Of a stretch of DNA of 13,171 bases, positions 1-7,650 are shown in pieces. A program made the translations under genes and the position numbers. The stretch is from Candidatus Sediminicultor sextus. GTDB lineage: Bacteria; Atribacterota; Phoenicimicrobiia; Phoenicimicrobiales; Phoenicimicrobiaceae. Within the stretch, counting starts at the first letter, position 1, and the number at the start of each line of letters is the position of its first letter. The stretch is from contig JADBKX010000149.1 of assembly GCA_014894735.1 (NCBI GenBank), forward strand, positions 1 to 13,171. The letters are read 5' to 3'. Below the pieces are notes generated by a model that worked only from the letters and a program-made list of their open reading frames with translations, did no database searches and was not told where the DNA came from.

Positions 1-54
1 AGCTGTAAAGTATGCTCTTGTATCTACGTCAAGACCTACAGTATACATATGATG
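1..54 (-). CDS. cox1: cox1 exon 2, 5' end only (partial)
   Basis: Read on the minus strand, these 54 bases give HHMYTVGLDVDTRAYFTA. This is the conserved segment that directly follows WS in cytochrome c oxidase subunit 1 and includes the adjacent histidines of the binuclear centre region. Exon 1 stops after ...GFIVWS at 1156, so the two pieces join in phase 0 to give the canonical GFIVWS-HHMYTVGLD. The first exon base is placed at 54 because the preceding minus-strand base (55) is a G, the expected terminal guanosine of a group I intron. The rest of cox1 lies beyond the left edge of the window. Confidence 0.95.
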
Positions 55-1155
55 CAAAACCGTTGATAAATATTTTTCTTATTTACCCATTGTATGCTTC
101 TTTCACAAGAAGTATCGGACTATATCTTCATCTTTACCCCGCTCCTGTTTTATTTGTCATACTATTATTTATATTAATTTATTTTTCAAAAATTATTTTT
201 TTAGCTAACCCTTCTTCAGTTAAATGTAACTTATCTGTTACTTTATTATGAACAGTTAACCATTTTTAAAAAGAAAGAGCTTTATTAGTTTGTAAAGGAA
301 AGAGTTTAAAATAAGATATTACCTCATTTAATGGTTTAAACCCTGTAACTGTATAACGATAGACTTTATTAGTACCGGACATTAATGTTACTTCTCCGAA
401 TCCAAATAATTTACATATTTTATCTAGTACAAGACTATCTTTTTTATCTAATAAATAACGCATTTTAATAATATATCCTAAAATATCTCTACTGTTTGCA
501 GTAATAGATATATTAAAACATCCTTCAGCGTCTGTAAATCCCGATAATCTAGCATCCTGTAATGTAATAGAAACAGATGCACTCTGGAATTTAATAGTAT
601 AAGAACCAAAACGGTTATTCAGAGCATTAATTCACAGAGCTAACTCCTCAATTCTATTATTAATAACTAAATTACCATTAAATAAAAAAGCCAAAAGTAA
701 AATATGTGAAGGATCATCAACCATTAATCTATAAAAATCATTATGAGGAAAATGTCTAACAACACCTATTTATCTTGTATATTATAAAGTATTGCACTTT
801 CTTTTCGAGTAAGAATAAAACGTACTCTTTTACCCTTATCATAGGTTTGAAGAGCTCCATCTCCTTATGCAAAACCTATAAATCAAGTTAACCAATTATT
901 AGATAAATGGTCATTGTTTTTATATAATATATTAAAATAAGCACGGGATGCGGTAAAATTAAAAGATGTTTCGCGCGTAGTCTCTGAGACATTATGTTTG
1001 CTATCCTTTAAGGAATTCAGGGACATATTGTCTGCTGGTTGAGTATAGCTAATTAAACTTTTACCATTCAAGGTGTTAATTAGCACTAAACTGTTCCAGC
1101 ATATTGCGAAATTAATTAAATTACTTATATCACTATAAGGTAAAGCCAACGCATA
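55..1155 (-). mobile_element. Group I intron in cox1
   Basis: This 1,101-bp intron interrupts cox1 between WS and HHM. Exon 1 ends in T and the intron ends in G, the classic group I boundary bases. Core elements are visible on the minus strand. GACTA at 982-978 can pair with TAGTC at 122-118, as the two P7 strands. The second lies in a typical AAGATATAGTCC context. Just after it, 112-97 forms a 6-bp hairpin closed by GTGA, a GNRA loop consistent with P9. The sequence between the P7 strands holds a homing-endonuclease reading frame that continues in frame from exon 1. The P7 arrangement suggests subgroup IB, but I did not fold the whole intron. Confidence 0.9.
179..1155 (-). pseudogene. Degenerate LAGLIDADG homing endonuclease ORF within the cox1 intron
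   Basis: The frame runs on from cox1 exon 1 through the intron core (NVSETTRETS encodes one P7 strand). It then enters a two-motif LAGLIDADG endonuclease of the family that normally cuts intronless alleles and drives intron homing. The first motif region reads WLTWFIGFA, then TAA (867-865), then GDG, where relatives have GFAEGDG; the metal-binding acidic residue codon has become a stop. Around 766-772 the frame shifts before GVVRHFPHNDFYRLMV. The second motif, LSGFTDAEGCFNI, at about 557-515 is intact. A further TAA (268-266) sits in SF-KKW, and the homologous tail (WLTVHNKVTDKLHLTEEGLA) ends at 179. With two nonsense mutations and one frameshift it should make no active enzyme. It still identifies the intron as formerly mobile. 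Confidence 0.9.
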
Positions 1156-2016
1156 ACTTCAAACAATGAATCCTAATATACCTATAGATAACATGGCATA
1201 TACCATACCTATGTATCCAAAAATAGTTTTATTAGAATTTGCTGATAGAGTTGTACTAATTATACCAAAACCTGGTATAATTAAAATATATACTTCCGGG
1301 TGACCGAAAAATCAGAAAAGATGTTGGAATAATATAGGATCACCTCCTCCCGCTGTTTCAAAGAATGAAGTATTAAAATTTCTATCTGTTAAAACCATAG
1401 TGATACCACCGGCTAAAACAGGTAATGATAATAATAATAATACAGCTGTTATAACTACAGCTCAGCCGAATAAAGCTAATTTATGTAATTTTATTCCGGG
1501 TGTTCTCATATTACCTATTGTCGTAATAAAGTTCATTGCACCTAATAAACTACTTATACCTGATAAATGTAAAGCAAAAATTGCTAAATCTACACTAGGT
1601 CCACTATGACTTTGTACACCTGATAAAGGTGGATAAAGAGTTCAACCTGTTCCTGCACCTCCTTCGATACATGCAGAGAATACTAGGAATAATAGACTTG
1701 GAGGTAATAATCAAAAACTTATATTATTTAGTCTAGGGAAAGCCATATCAGGCCCACCTACCATTAAAGGCATAAGGAAATTACCAAAACCCCCTATTAA
1801 TGCAGGCATAACCATGAAAAAAATCATCAATATAGCATGGGCTGTTATTATACTATTATACAATTGGTTATCCGAGATATACTGTACACCCGGTCCACTT
1901 AATTCTAGTCTAATTAATACAGAAAAAGCTGTACCTAATAACCCTGAAAATAATGCAAAGATTAAATATAAATTACCTATATCTTTTGCATTAGTTGAAT
2001 AAAATCATCTCTCCAT
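1156..2016 (-). CDS. cox1: cox1 exon 1, cytochrome c oxidase subunit 1
   Basis: This encodes the first 287 residues of the catalytic subunit of respiratory complex IV, in the mitochondrial inner membrane. Recognisable landmarks in order are MERWFYSTNAKDIG at the N-terminus, ITAHAILMIFFMVMPALIGG with a heme-ligand histidine, EGGAGTGWTLYPPLSG, and FWFFGHPEVYILIIPGFG with the copper-B histidine and the cross-linked tyrosine. The exon ends in SIGILGFIVWS at a group I intron. Several tryptophans are encoded by TGA. I chose the ATG at 2016 because MERW is the common start; an in-frame ATG two codons upstream (2022, MGMERW) is equally possible, and the frame stays open further upstream. atp9 lies about 400 bp upstream on the same strand. 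Confidence 0.97.
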
Positions 2017-2022
2017 GCCCAT

Positions 2023-2423
2023 ACTTATAGAAGAAAGTTTGTTGTTAAAACAGAACCGCGATGAAGTCAAATTTTAATTATTTTATTTGTCTTATTTAGT
2101 TCAGCAATAAACCGGTAATAACGAACACTAGCCATATATTTACTGAAACAAGTTCATATTAAAATACCTTTATCTATGCTAGGATACTCTGTCTAGTTTG
2201 ACTATAATACTAGTATTCTCCTAACAATATGTCACATATAAATTTATCTTAACTAAAAAGAATTAGCATGTTACTACCTACTCCCTGATATATTAGATAT
2301 TTACTTAGGCTACTGTACATAAACGAGTACTTGCTTGGTACTTTAAAAACAAAACCTTTACAAATTAACCTAAATCACCTATAGAAACCATCTAAATCCT
2401 TTTAAGCTACTACCCTATATTAT
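2023..2423. other. Spacer between atp9 and cox1, no gene seen
   Basis: About 400 bp of AT-rich sequence lie between the atp9 stop and the cox1 start. I found no tRNA arm motifs and no reading frame resembling a known protein. The part from 2367 to 2423, just 3' of atp9, is shared with 6806-6862 beside the degenerate atp9 copy. The remainder is unique within the window. It includes a short palindrome (AATACTAGTATT) near 2207-2218. It probably acts as the atp9 3' untranslated region plus the cox1 leader. Confidence 0.6.
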
Positions 2424-2648
2424 TTAAGCTACATATAGTAGTAAAAATGCCATCATTAAAGCGAATAGTCCTGTGGCTTCTGAAAAGGCAAATCCTAATA
2501 TTGCATAGGCAAATAATTGACCTTTTAACGATGGGTTTCTTGCGACTCCTAAGATTAAGGCTCCAAATACGACTCCTATTCCAGCACCTGCTCCTATTAG
2601 TCCTGTTGTAGCTAAACCTGTACCAATAATTTTTGCTGCTTGAATCAT
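2424..2648 (-). CDS. atp9: atp9, ATP synthase subunit c
   Basis: This encodes the 74-residue proteolipid that forms the rotating c-ring of mitochondrial ATP synthase (Fo). Two membrane helices are evident. The first has the glycine-rich packing motif GAGAGIGVVFGALILG, the polar loop is ARNPSLKGQLF, and the second contains the proton-carrying glutamate in GFAFSEATGLFALM (Glu57). Length and sequence are normal for fungal mitochondrial subunit c. The start at 2648 (MIQAAK) fits the family; the frame is open upstream through MKKISLFKKKI, but that part is leader sequence. It lies between nad5 and cox1. A damaged second copy lies between cob and cox2, so this is presumably the active gene. Confidence 0.97.
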   Translation of the reverse strand: MIQAAKIIGTGLATTGLIGAGAGIGVVFGALILGVARNPSLKGQLFAYAILGFAFSEATGLFALMMAFLLLYVA

Positions 2649-2650
2649 TA

Positions 2651-2681
2651 TTTTTTTTTTGAAAAGAGAGATCTTTTTCAA
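2651..2681 (-). promoter_or_regulatory. atp9 leader: hairpin and oligo-A tract
   Basis: Directly upstream of the atp9 start the mRNA would carry a hairpin (TGAAAAAGA paired with TCTTTTCA across a TCTC loop, one base bulged) at 2680-2660, followed by ten A residues. The same hairpin and A-tract precede the degenerate atp9 copy at 7266-7238. An A-rich run before the ATG also occurs at cob, cox2 and nad4L. A role in translation initiation or processing is inferred, not shown. Confidence 0.45.
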
Positions 2682-2756
2682 GAAGCAAGCTTAAATTTAT
2701 TTTGCGCCATATAAACTACATGCAATTTATACATCATTAAATATTTTTTGTCTACA

Positions 2757-3167
2757 CTATTCTGAATCAGAATCTGAAGAAGAATAATTTTCTTGTAGAG
2801 ACACCTGATAATCTAATCTTTATAGAATACCGGCCTCTTCCTGCCTAATAGCCTCTCTATTATGATCGTAAACGGCCTCAGGCGTAAGTTCAGCCAGACT
2901 TTCCATATCTCTTTGAATAGTATCTAAACGATCATATTCTTGGAGCATGAATTTTACCGCATCATTAGGACCAGCAGGTCCTGATCACGATAAATTTTAG
3001 GAAGGATTAAATTACGAATCGCACGAAGGTCCCTAATAATCTAAATCGTACACGCACAAAGATTTAATATTATTAATTATATTTGCCAACGTATCCGTTA
3101 AAGAATTATCCTTAATTATAATAGCCACCTGACCCCTTATATAATTTCTATACAAAAATACCCAAAT
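2757..3167 (-). pseudogene. Decayed unknown ORF between nad5 and atp9
   Basis: A single frame of 137 codons reads like protein but carries in-frame stops: TAG at 3035, and TAA at 3014, 2999 and 2822. Segments in order are QVAIIIKDNSLTDTLANIIN, SLCVYDLDY, SGPAGPNDAVKFMLQEYDR, LDTIQRDMESLAELTPEAVY, DHNREAIRQEEAGIL and the acidic serine-rich end QENYSSSDSDSE before TAG. The part downstream of 2985 is duplicated at 7323-7541, and the stop after GIL is present in both copies, so decay began before the duplication. I do not recognise the protein. A helix-rich EY/IQ segment followed by an acidic tail also occurs in the ORF at the right edge of the window, which may be a relative. Alternatively this is a constrained non-coding leader of atp9. 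Confidence 0.5.
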
Positions 3168-3205
3168 TTAACTATGATTACTGTCATTATTAAAACCTGT
3201 ATTTT

Positions 3206-5347
3206 TTATAAAAACGTTGACGATCTAAATCATTGATATCCTAAAGAGATGCAACAATTCAATGTATTTATAACTTTTAACATAAATACCCTTATCCATT
3301 CTAAAGGATACAGATTTTTACTTACTTTATTTGCGAGTATTAATTTATTAAAAGATTTATTAGAATAAGATTTACTTATAACTGTAATATTTACAATAAT
3401 GTTTATGAAAAGTATAGATAATAACAAAGTATTACTAATGTTAAACAAAGATAAATTACTTCCCAATAGATATACAATAATACCTATTATTATGTACAAT
3501 GCATAATTAGTAACCATACCTGTACTTAAACCATTTATTATTTTACTTATAAGCAATAATAGTTTTTCAGTACCAAAAGGACCTATTAGTTCAATACTAC
3601 CTCTATCTAAAACCTTAGTTGTTTGACTTCCTAATTTTAGAGTTAAGTTAACTATATATTTATTAATAAAGAATTCTATTAATAAACGTTGATTAAAGAA
3701 TCCAAATATATTATAACCTAAAGTACTTAATTTAACACTATTAGTTATAGATGGGTAAAATTCAAAAAGTACAATAGCAAAAACAGTACCAACTACTGTT
3801 AAGATAAAAGGCAATAATTTTATAATAGTACTAAGTCCAAATTCTGCACTTATTAAAATTTCATGCATAGGATGTATAAAAATACTATTATTATTAAAAA
3901 ATCCTGAACCTAAACCTACATAAATGTCTTTAGTTAAGAATCCAAAATAAATAGAGAAAATAGCTAGAATAATTAAAGGAAGACTCATATAAATATTACC
4001 TTCATGTGCATTTTTGTAGTAATTTAATGATCCATTAGGGTTAGCAATAAAAGTTAAATATAACACTTTAACTGAATATAGTGTAGTAAATATTGCACCT
4101 ATTACTGCTATAAAATATACAGCTATACTAGGAAAATGGTATTGACCATAAGAAGATTCTAGTATAAGATCTTTACTATAGAATCCTGTCATAAACGGGA
4201 ATGCAACTAAACTAAGACTAGCAATTAAAATCACAGAATAAGTTAAAGGTAATCAATGTATTAACCCACCATATTTTCTTAGATCTTGATTATCTGAAAC
4301 AGCATGAATAACAGCTCCAGCACCTAAGAATAAGAGTCCTTTATAAAAGGCATGATTTATTAGATGAAATAAAGCAACATTATATGAAGATAATCCAATT
4401 GCAACAACCATCATACCTAGTTGACTCATAGTAGAGTAAGCGATTATTTTTTTAATATCTCCTTGGAATAAACCTATCATAGAACTAGATAAAGTAGTTA
4501 TAGCTCCTAATCATAGACATATTAGTAATAAAGTAGAACTATACTCAATAAGTGGAGATGAACGTATTAATAAATATACTCCAGCAGTAACCATAGTAGC
4601 TGCGTGTATTAATGCAGAAACAGGAGTAGGACCCTCCATGGCCATAGGTAATCATATATGAAGTCCTATTTGAGCACTTTTAGCCATAGCACCTATCAAT
4701 AAGCATATTCCTATTATAGTTACAACATTTGTATTTATATAAGGAGCTAATGAAAACACAGTACTATAATCTAGATTACCTAAAGTTCATAATAGACCTA
4801 ACATTCCGATTATTAAAAAACAATCCCCGACTCTATTAGTTAAGAAAGCAGAGATAGAACTTTGATTAGCTGCTATTCTAGTAAATCAGAAACTAACTAG
4901 AAGATAAGAACAAACTCCTACACCTTCTCATCCTACAAACATTAATAAATAATTGTTTCCTGTAACTAATAATATCATCATAAAAGTAAATAAGTTTAAA
5001 TAACTAAAAAATCTTTGATTATGAGGATCACTACTCATATATCCTATAGAATAAATATGAACTAGAGAACTTATTACTAATACAGGGATTAACATAGATA
5101 CTGTTAAACTATCAAATTGAAAATTTCATACTATATTAAATGATTCACTTACTAATCATTCAAACAATGAAATAGACACAGTATTATTATTAAAACCTAT
5201 TTCAAAAAAAGCGATAATAGCTAAAATTGTTGTTATTACAACACAACTACTACTAATAATATGTGATCCAGTTATACCAGATTTTCTACCAAAAAATCCA
5301 GATACTATAGATCCTAATAAAGGTAAAAAGATTATACTTAAATACAC
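3206..5347 (-). CDS. nad5: nad5, NADH dehydrogenase subunit 5
   Basis: This encodes ND5, the large proton-pumping membrane-arm subunit of respiratory complex I, 713 residues, close to the usual fungal length. Diagnostic segments in order are [97 protein letters not shown] and HAFYKGLLFLGAGAVIH, then a long C-terminal part with the lateral helix. TGA codons (at 4250 and elsewhere) are read as Trp, and the frame ends ...LGYQWFRSSTFL at TAA 3208-3206. The start is unusual: GTG at 5347, overlapping the nad4L stop by one base. ATA one codon upstream is the only alternative before a stop. It is co-transcribed with nad4L. Confidence 0.97.
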
Positions 5348-5616
5348 TATTTATTTTCAAATGCAATAGATCCTCTTAATCTATAAAAGGCAACTAAGAT
5401 ACCTAAACCTATCGCAGATTCAGCCCCTGCTGTTATTATTATGTATATTGCATAACTTTGTCCTATTATATCATCTAAACTTATAGAACTTACCAATATT
5501 AAGAATGTTATAGATAATAGCATTATTTCAATTGAAATAAGCATTAATATTATATTTTTTCTATTAAATACGAATCCTAAGATTCCTATCAAAAAAAGTA
5601 TTAAGGTTAAACTCAT
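5347..5616 (-). CDS. nad4L: nad4L, NADH dehydrogenase subunit 4L
   Basis: This encodes ND4L, the small three-helix membrane subunit of complex I, 89 residues as usual. Visible motifs are MSLTLILFLIGILGFVFNRK at the N-terminus, LMLISIEIMLLSITFLIL with the conserved helix-2 glutamate, and AGAESAIGLGILVAFYRLRG with the second conserved glutamate. The start ATG at 5616 is preceded by a short A-tract. The stop is TAG, and its last base is the first base of the nad5 GTG start. This pair normally overlaps as TAATG; here it is TAGTG. Confidence 0.97.
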   Translation of the reverse strand: MSLTLILFLIGILGFVFNRKNIILMLISIEIMLLSITFLILVSSISLDDIIGQSYAIYIIITAGAESAIGLGILVAFYRLRGSIAFENK

Positions 5617-5652
5617 TTTTTTTACTGTTTATTTTTAAAATTATTGAAAAAT

Positions 5653-5732
5653 ATGACCGCTATAGTCATACATGTCTATTTTTGACATTATTTCGTTAAG
5701 AATTAACTCGCTTATACCACTAGTTATAGTGG
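5653..5732. other. Three small hairpins in the nad4L leader
   Basis: The spacer between trnR and nad4L can form three short stem-loops in succession: ATGAC/GTCAT (5653-5669), ATGTC/GACAT (5672-5688) and CCACTA/TAGTGG with a GTTA loop (5717-5732). The last abuts the trnR 3' end. They may be RNA processing or stability elements. They could also arise by chance in AT-rich DNA, except for the 6-bp one, which is harder to dismiss. Confidence 0.35.
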
Positions 5733-5734
5733 AA

Positions 5735-5806
5735 AAGGGCATATAAGACTCGAACTTATAAACTAGTGGCCGTAGCACTATTCTTTACCTATTAAGGTAA
5801 TGCCCT
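5735..5806 (-). tRNA. trnR: tRNA-Arg (ACG)
   Basis: This is a cloverleaf of 72 nt on the minus strand. The acceptor stem AGGGCAT/ATGCCCT is perfect. The D arm is CCT-TAAT-AGG. The anticodon stem TAGTG/CACTA encloses loop CTACGGC, giving anticodon ACG for CGN arginine codons. The T arm is ATAAG-TTCGAGT-CTTAT. It begins one base after the cox2 stop codon and so probably marks the cox2 mRNA 3' end. Confidence 0.92.
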
Positions 5807-5807
5807 C

Positions 5808-6563
5808 TTACTCATAATTATATAGTCAGTTAATAAATTTTGAAGGACTTATCGCTTCTATCGCTATAGGCATAGACGAGTGTAATAAACCACATATTTC
5901 AGAACATTGTCCATAATATACTCCTTCTCTATTTATGAATAAAGATATTTCATTTAATCTACCAGGATATGCATCAACTTTAATTCCTAAAGAAGGTACA
6001 GCAAAAGAATGTATTACATCTCCAGAAGTCACTAATATTCTAATATGAGTTAATTCAGGTAGAATTACTCTATTGTCAACCTCTAATAATCTCAAAGCTC
6101 CTGGCTCTAGATCTGAATCCGGTATTATATAAGAGTCAAATTCTATTAAATCATTATTTGAATCTAAGAAATCAGGATATTGATAACTTCAATATCATTG
6201 ATGACCCTCAGCTATTATAGTCATAGATGGGTCATTTATTTCATCCATTAAATATAACAATTTAAAAGAAGGAAAAGCTATTAATATTAATATTATAGCT
6301 GGAGTAATAGTTCAGATTAATTCTATTAGTGTTCCATGGTTTAAATATTTATGTGACATTGGTGATTTGTTACTGTTAAAATTTCATATTACTGAAAATA
6401 GTATTCATCCTACACTAAACAATATTATTACTAAGTAATACATTATTATATCATGTAATTCTATTAAACCTTCCATTTGAGGTGTTGCACTATCTTGGAA
6501 GTAAATACCTCAAGGAGTAGGCGCATCTAATCTTATTTGTAAATCTTTTAATATATTTATCAT
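5808..6563 (-). CDS. cox2: cox2, cytochrome c oxidase subunit 2
   Basis: This encodes COX2 (251 residues), the complex IV subunit that accepts electrons from cytochrome c through the CuA centre on the intermembrane-space side. After an N-terminal region (DAPTPWGIYFQDSATPQMEG) come two membrane helices. Then follow the aromatic segment EGHQWYWSYQYPDF and the CuA ligands in HSFAVPSLGIKVDAYPGRLN and YGQCSEICGLLHSSMPI. TGA is used for Trp throughout, including the last one (INW), so the protein ends in KFINWLYNYE at TAA 5810-5808. The start at 6563 (MINILKDL) has an A-tract before it. trnR follows after one base. Confidence 0.97.
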
Positions 6564-6862
6564 TTTTTTTTTATTATACCCATTTTTTTACTTTTTTTAT
6601 TTGTAAATTTTGTATAAAGATATATCAAATATATGGTAAGCATCCCAGTTAAAATATTCTCTTATTTTAAGTGGCTTATTTCCGTTACAGAAGATTATAA
6701 GCAATTTTTATATTATAATGCATAGAAATACCTGTATTTAGAAATAGATAACAAATACACCTCAAAAAGGTATATTGTATATAGGATAATAATTTTAAAG
6801 AAATAAACCTAAATCACCTATAGAAACCTCCTAAATCCTTTTAGGCTGCGACCCTATATTAT
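6564..6862. other. Spacer upstream of cox2, no gene seen
   Basis: About 300 bp of AT-rich DNA hold no tRNA and no recognisable ORF. The end nearest the atp9 remnant (6806-6862) is the duplicated atp9 3' flank (AACCTAAATCACCTATAGAA near 6806). The remainder presumably includes the cox2 leader, with an oligo-A stretch directly before the ATG. Confidence 0.55.
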
Positions 6863-7051
6863 TTAAGCTACATATAGTAGTAAAAATGCCAACATTAAAG
6901 CGAATAAACCTGTCGCTTCTGAAAAGGCATATCCTAATATTGCATAGGCCAATAATTGACCTTTTAACGATGGGTTTCTTGCGACTCCTAAGATTAAGGC
7001 TACAAATACGACTCCAGTTCTTATTGGTCCTGTTGTAGCTAAACCTGTTAC
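6863..7051 (-). pseudogene. Second atp9 copy, C-terminal fragment
   Basis: This fragment starts at VTGLATTGPIRTGVVFVALI and runs through GVARNPSLKGQLLAYAILGY and AFSEATGLFALMLAFLLLYV to a normal TAA. It corresponds to residues of about 10-74 of intact atp9. An in-frame deletion removes part of the glycine-rich packing motif, and there are substitutions (L17 to P, G19 to R, G29 to V). It keeps the essential SEATGLF glutamate and the stop, yet lacks a start of its own: reading upstream meets the stop of the N-terminal fragment. Substitutions in normally invariant glycines argue against function. Confidence 0.88.
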
Positions 7052-7070
7052 AATAACCAGATAAGTAACC

Positions 7071-7235
7071 TTAATTTAGATACTCTATCGTTGTAGTTGT
7101 CACTGTGGAAACAGTGACAACCCCACCCAAATATGAATATGTAGATATATTTATATCAACTCCAAATACGAATCCAACACCGATTAGTGCTGTTGTACCT
7201 ATACCTATTACAATCATATTAGTTGATGAAAACAT
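7071..7235 (-). pseudogene. Second atp9 copy, N-terminal chimeric fragment
   Basis: An ATG in the duplicated atp9 leader context opens a 54-codon frame: MFSSTNMIVIGIGTTALIGV then GFVFGV. It resembles atp9 residues 1-30, after which it changes to unrelated sequence (DINISTYSYLGGVVTVS...) ending at TAA 7073-7071. The unrelated part contains a perfect 11-bp inverted repeat (7096-7121). The N-terminus differs from intact atp9 more than the C-terminal fragment does, so it may come from a different donor or an older copy. A short peptide could be made, but it lacks the second helix and the proton-binding glutamate. Confidence 0.75.
7096..7121. repeat. Perfect 11-bp inverted repeat inside the atp9 remnant
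   Basis: GTTGTCACTGT and ACAGTGACAAC flank a GGAA loop. The hairpin is absent from intact atp9 and lies in the unrelated sequence separating the two atp9 fragments. It is noticeably more GC-rich than the surroundings, like the short mobile palindromes known in some fungal mitochondrial genomes. Confidence 0.7.
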
Positions 7236-7322
7236 TATTTTTTTTTGAAAAGAGAGATCTTTTTCAAGAAGCAAGCTTAAATTTATTTTGCGCCTTATAA
7301 ACTACATGCAATTTATACATCA

Positions 7323-7541
7323 TCATTAAATCTACACTATTCTGAATCAGAATAAGTATAATTTTATTGTAGAGACACCTGATAATCTAATCTTTATAGA
7401 ATACCGACCTCTTCCTGCCTAATAGCCTCTCCATTATGATCCTAGACGGCCTCAGGCGTAAGTTCAGGCAGACTTTACATATCTCTTTGAATAGTATCTA
7501 AACGATCACATTCTTGGTGCATGTAATTTACCCCATCTCTC
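7323..7541 (-). pseudogene. Second copy of the decayed unknown ORF (3' part)
   Basis: This is homologous to 2760-2985. Stretches equivalent to LDTIQRDMESLAELTPEAVY and NREAIRQEEAGIL are recognisable. The copy has an indel after GPAGPN (7520-7540) that shifts the frame, several substitutions, the same TAA after GIL, and a shortened acidic serine tail. It is clearly non-functional as protein. It lies directly upstream of the degenerate atp9 copy, in the same arrangement as the intact locus. Confidence 0.6.
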
Positions 7542-7565
7542 ATTAGGACCAGCTGGTCCTAATGA
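7540..7565. repeat. Perfect 26-bp palindrome
   Basis: The half site TCATTAGGACCAG is followed by its exact reverse complement, so both strands read GGACCAGCTGGTCC at the centre. In the duplicate locus (2962-2987) the same sequence is only an imperfect palindrome. It marks the end of the segmental duplication. It could extrude as a cruciform or be a recombination breakpoint. Confidence 0.85.
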
Positions 7566-7650
7566 AGTTAGGAAAATGGTGATAAAGTCTTTTGATCCTG
7601 ATGGTGTTAAAGTTAGGTAAATGGTGATGAAGTTAGGAGCAGTTGATCCT
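7565..7650. repeat. Imperfect 45-bp tandem repeat
   Basis: Two adjacent units share AAGTTAGG-AAATGGTGAT-AAGT and a TTGATCCT motif, starting at 7565 and 7610. A third AAGTTAGG occurs at 7630. On the minus strand a unit encodes NFITIYLTLTPSG and DFITIFLTSLGPAGP in one frame, so this may be a remnant of a repetitive Gly/Pro-containing protein segment. Confidence 0.5.

Larger units (their letters stand above)
2367..2985 (-). repeat. Segmental duplication, copy 1 (contains intact atp9)
   Basis: This segment is closely matched by 6806-7563. The shared stretch covers the atp9 3' flank, most of atp9, the hairpin and oligo-A leader, the AAGCTTAAATTTATTTTGCG block at about 2688-2707, and the degenerate ORF flank up to the AGGACCAGC motif. 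By eye the flanks are clearly homologous with scattered substitutions and small indels. Copy 1 keeps an intact atp9, while copy 2 is rearranged, so copy 1 is the functional one. Confidence 0.88.
6806..7563 (-). repeat. Segmental duplication, copy 2 (degenerate atp9 region)
   Basis: This matches 2367-2985: atp9 3' flank, atp9 C-terminal two thirds, atp9 leader hairpin and A-tract, the AAGCTTAAATTTATTTTGCG block, and the 5' flank with the decayed ORF. It differs by an extra segment of roughly 100-180 bp splitting atp9, and by many small changes. It sits between cob and cox2, whereas copy 1 sits between nad5 and cox1. Confidence 0.88.

Noticed and set aside
12..251. A 79-codon hydrophobic plus-strand ORF.
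   Set aside because: It runs antisense to the intron 3' end and cox1 exon 2; its composition merely reflects AT-rich DNA.
265..867. TAA might be recoded as glutamate or another residue, since several ORFs read on sensibly through TAA (GFA-TAA-GDG, QA-TAA-YSL).
   Set aside because: cox2, cob, nad2, nad3, nad5 and atp9 all end at TAA in the right place, and the endonuclease also carries a frameshift. Ordinary decay explains the stops.
1400..2002. Plus-strand open frames of 60-70 codons.
   Set aside because: They are antisense shadows of cox1 exon 1, whose minus-strand translation is unmistakable.
3206..5347. nad5 interrupted by stops or split into several genes.
   Set aside because: The interruptions are all TGA, which is Trp here (trnW has anticodon TCA). 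The frame is continuous and matches ND5 along its length.
7071..7274. A functional second subunit c with a new C-terminus.
   Set aside because: The 54-residue product lacks the second helix and the essential glutamate, and the detached C-terminal fragment has lost packing glycines.
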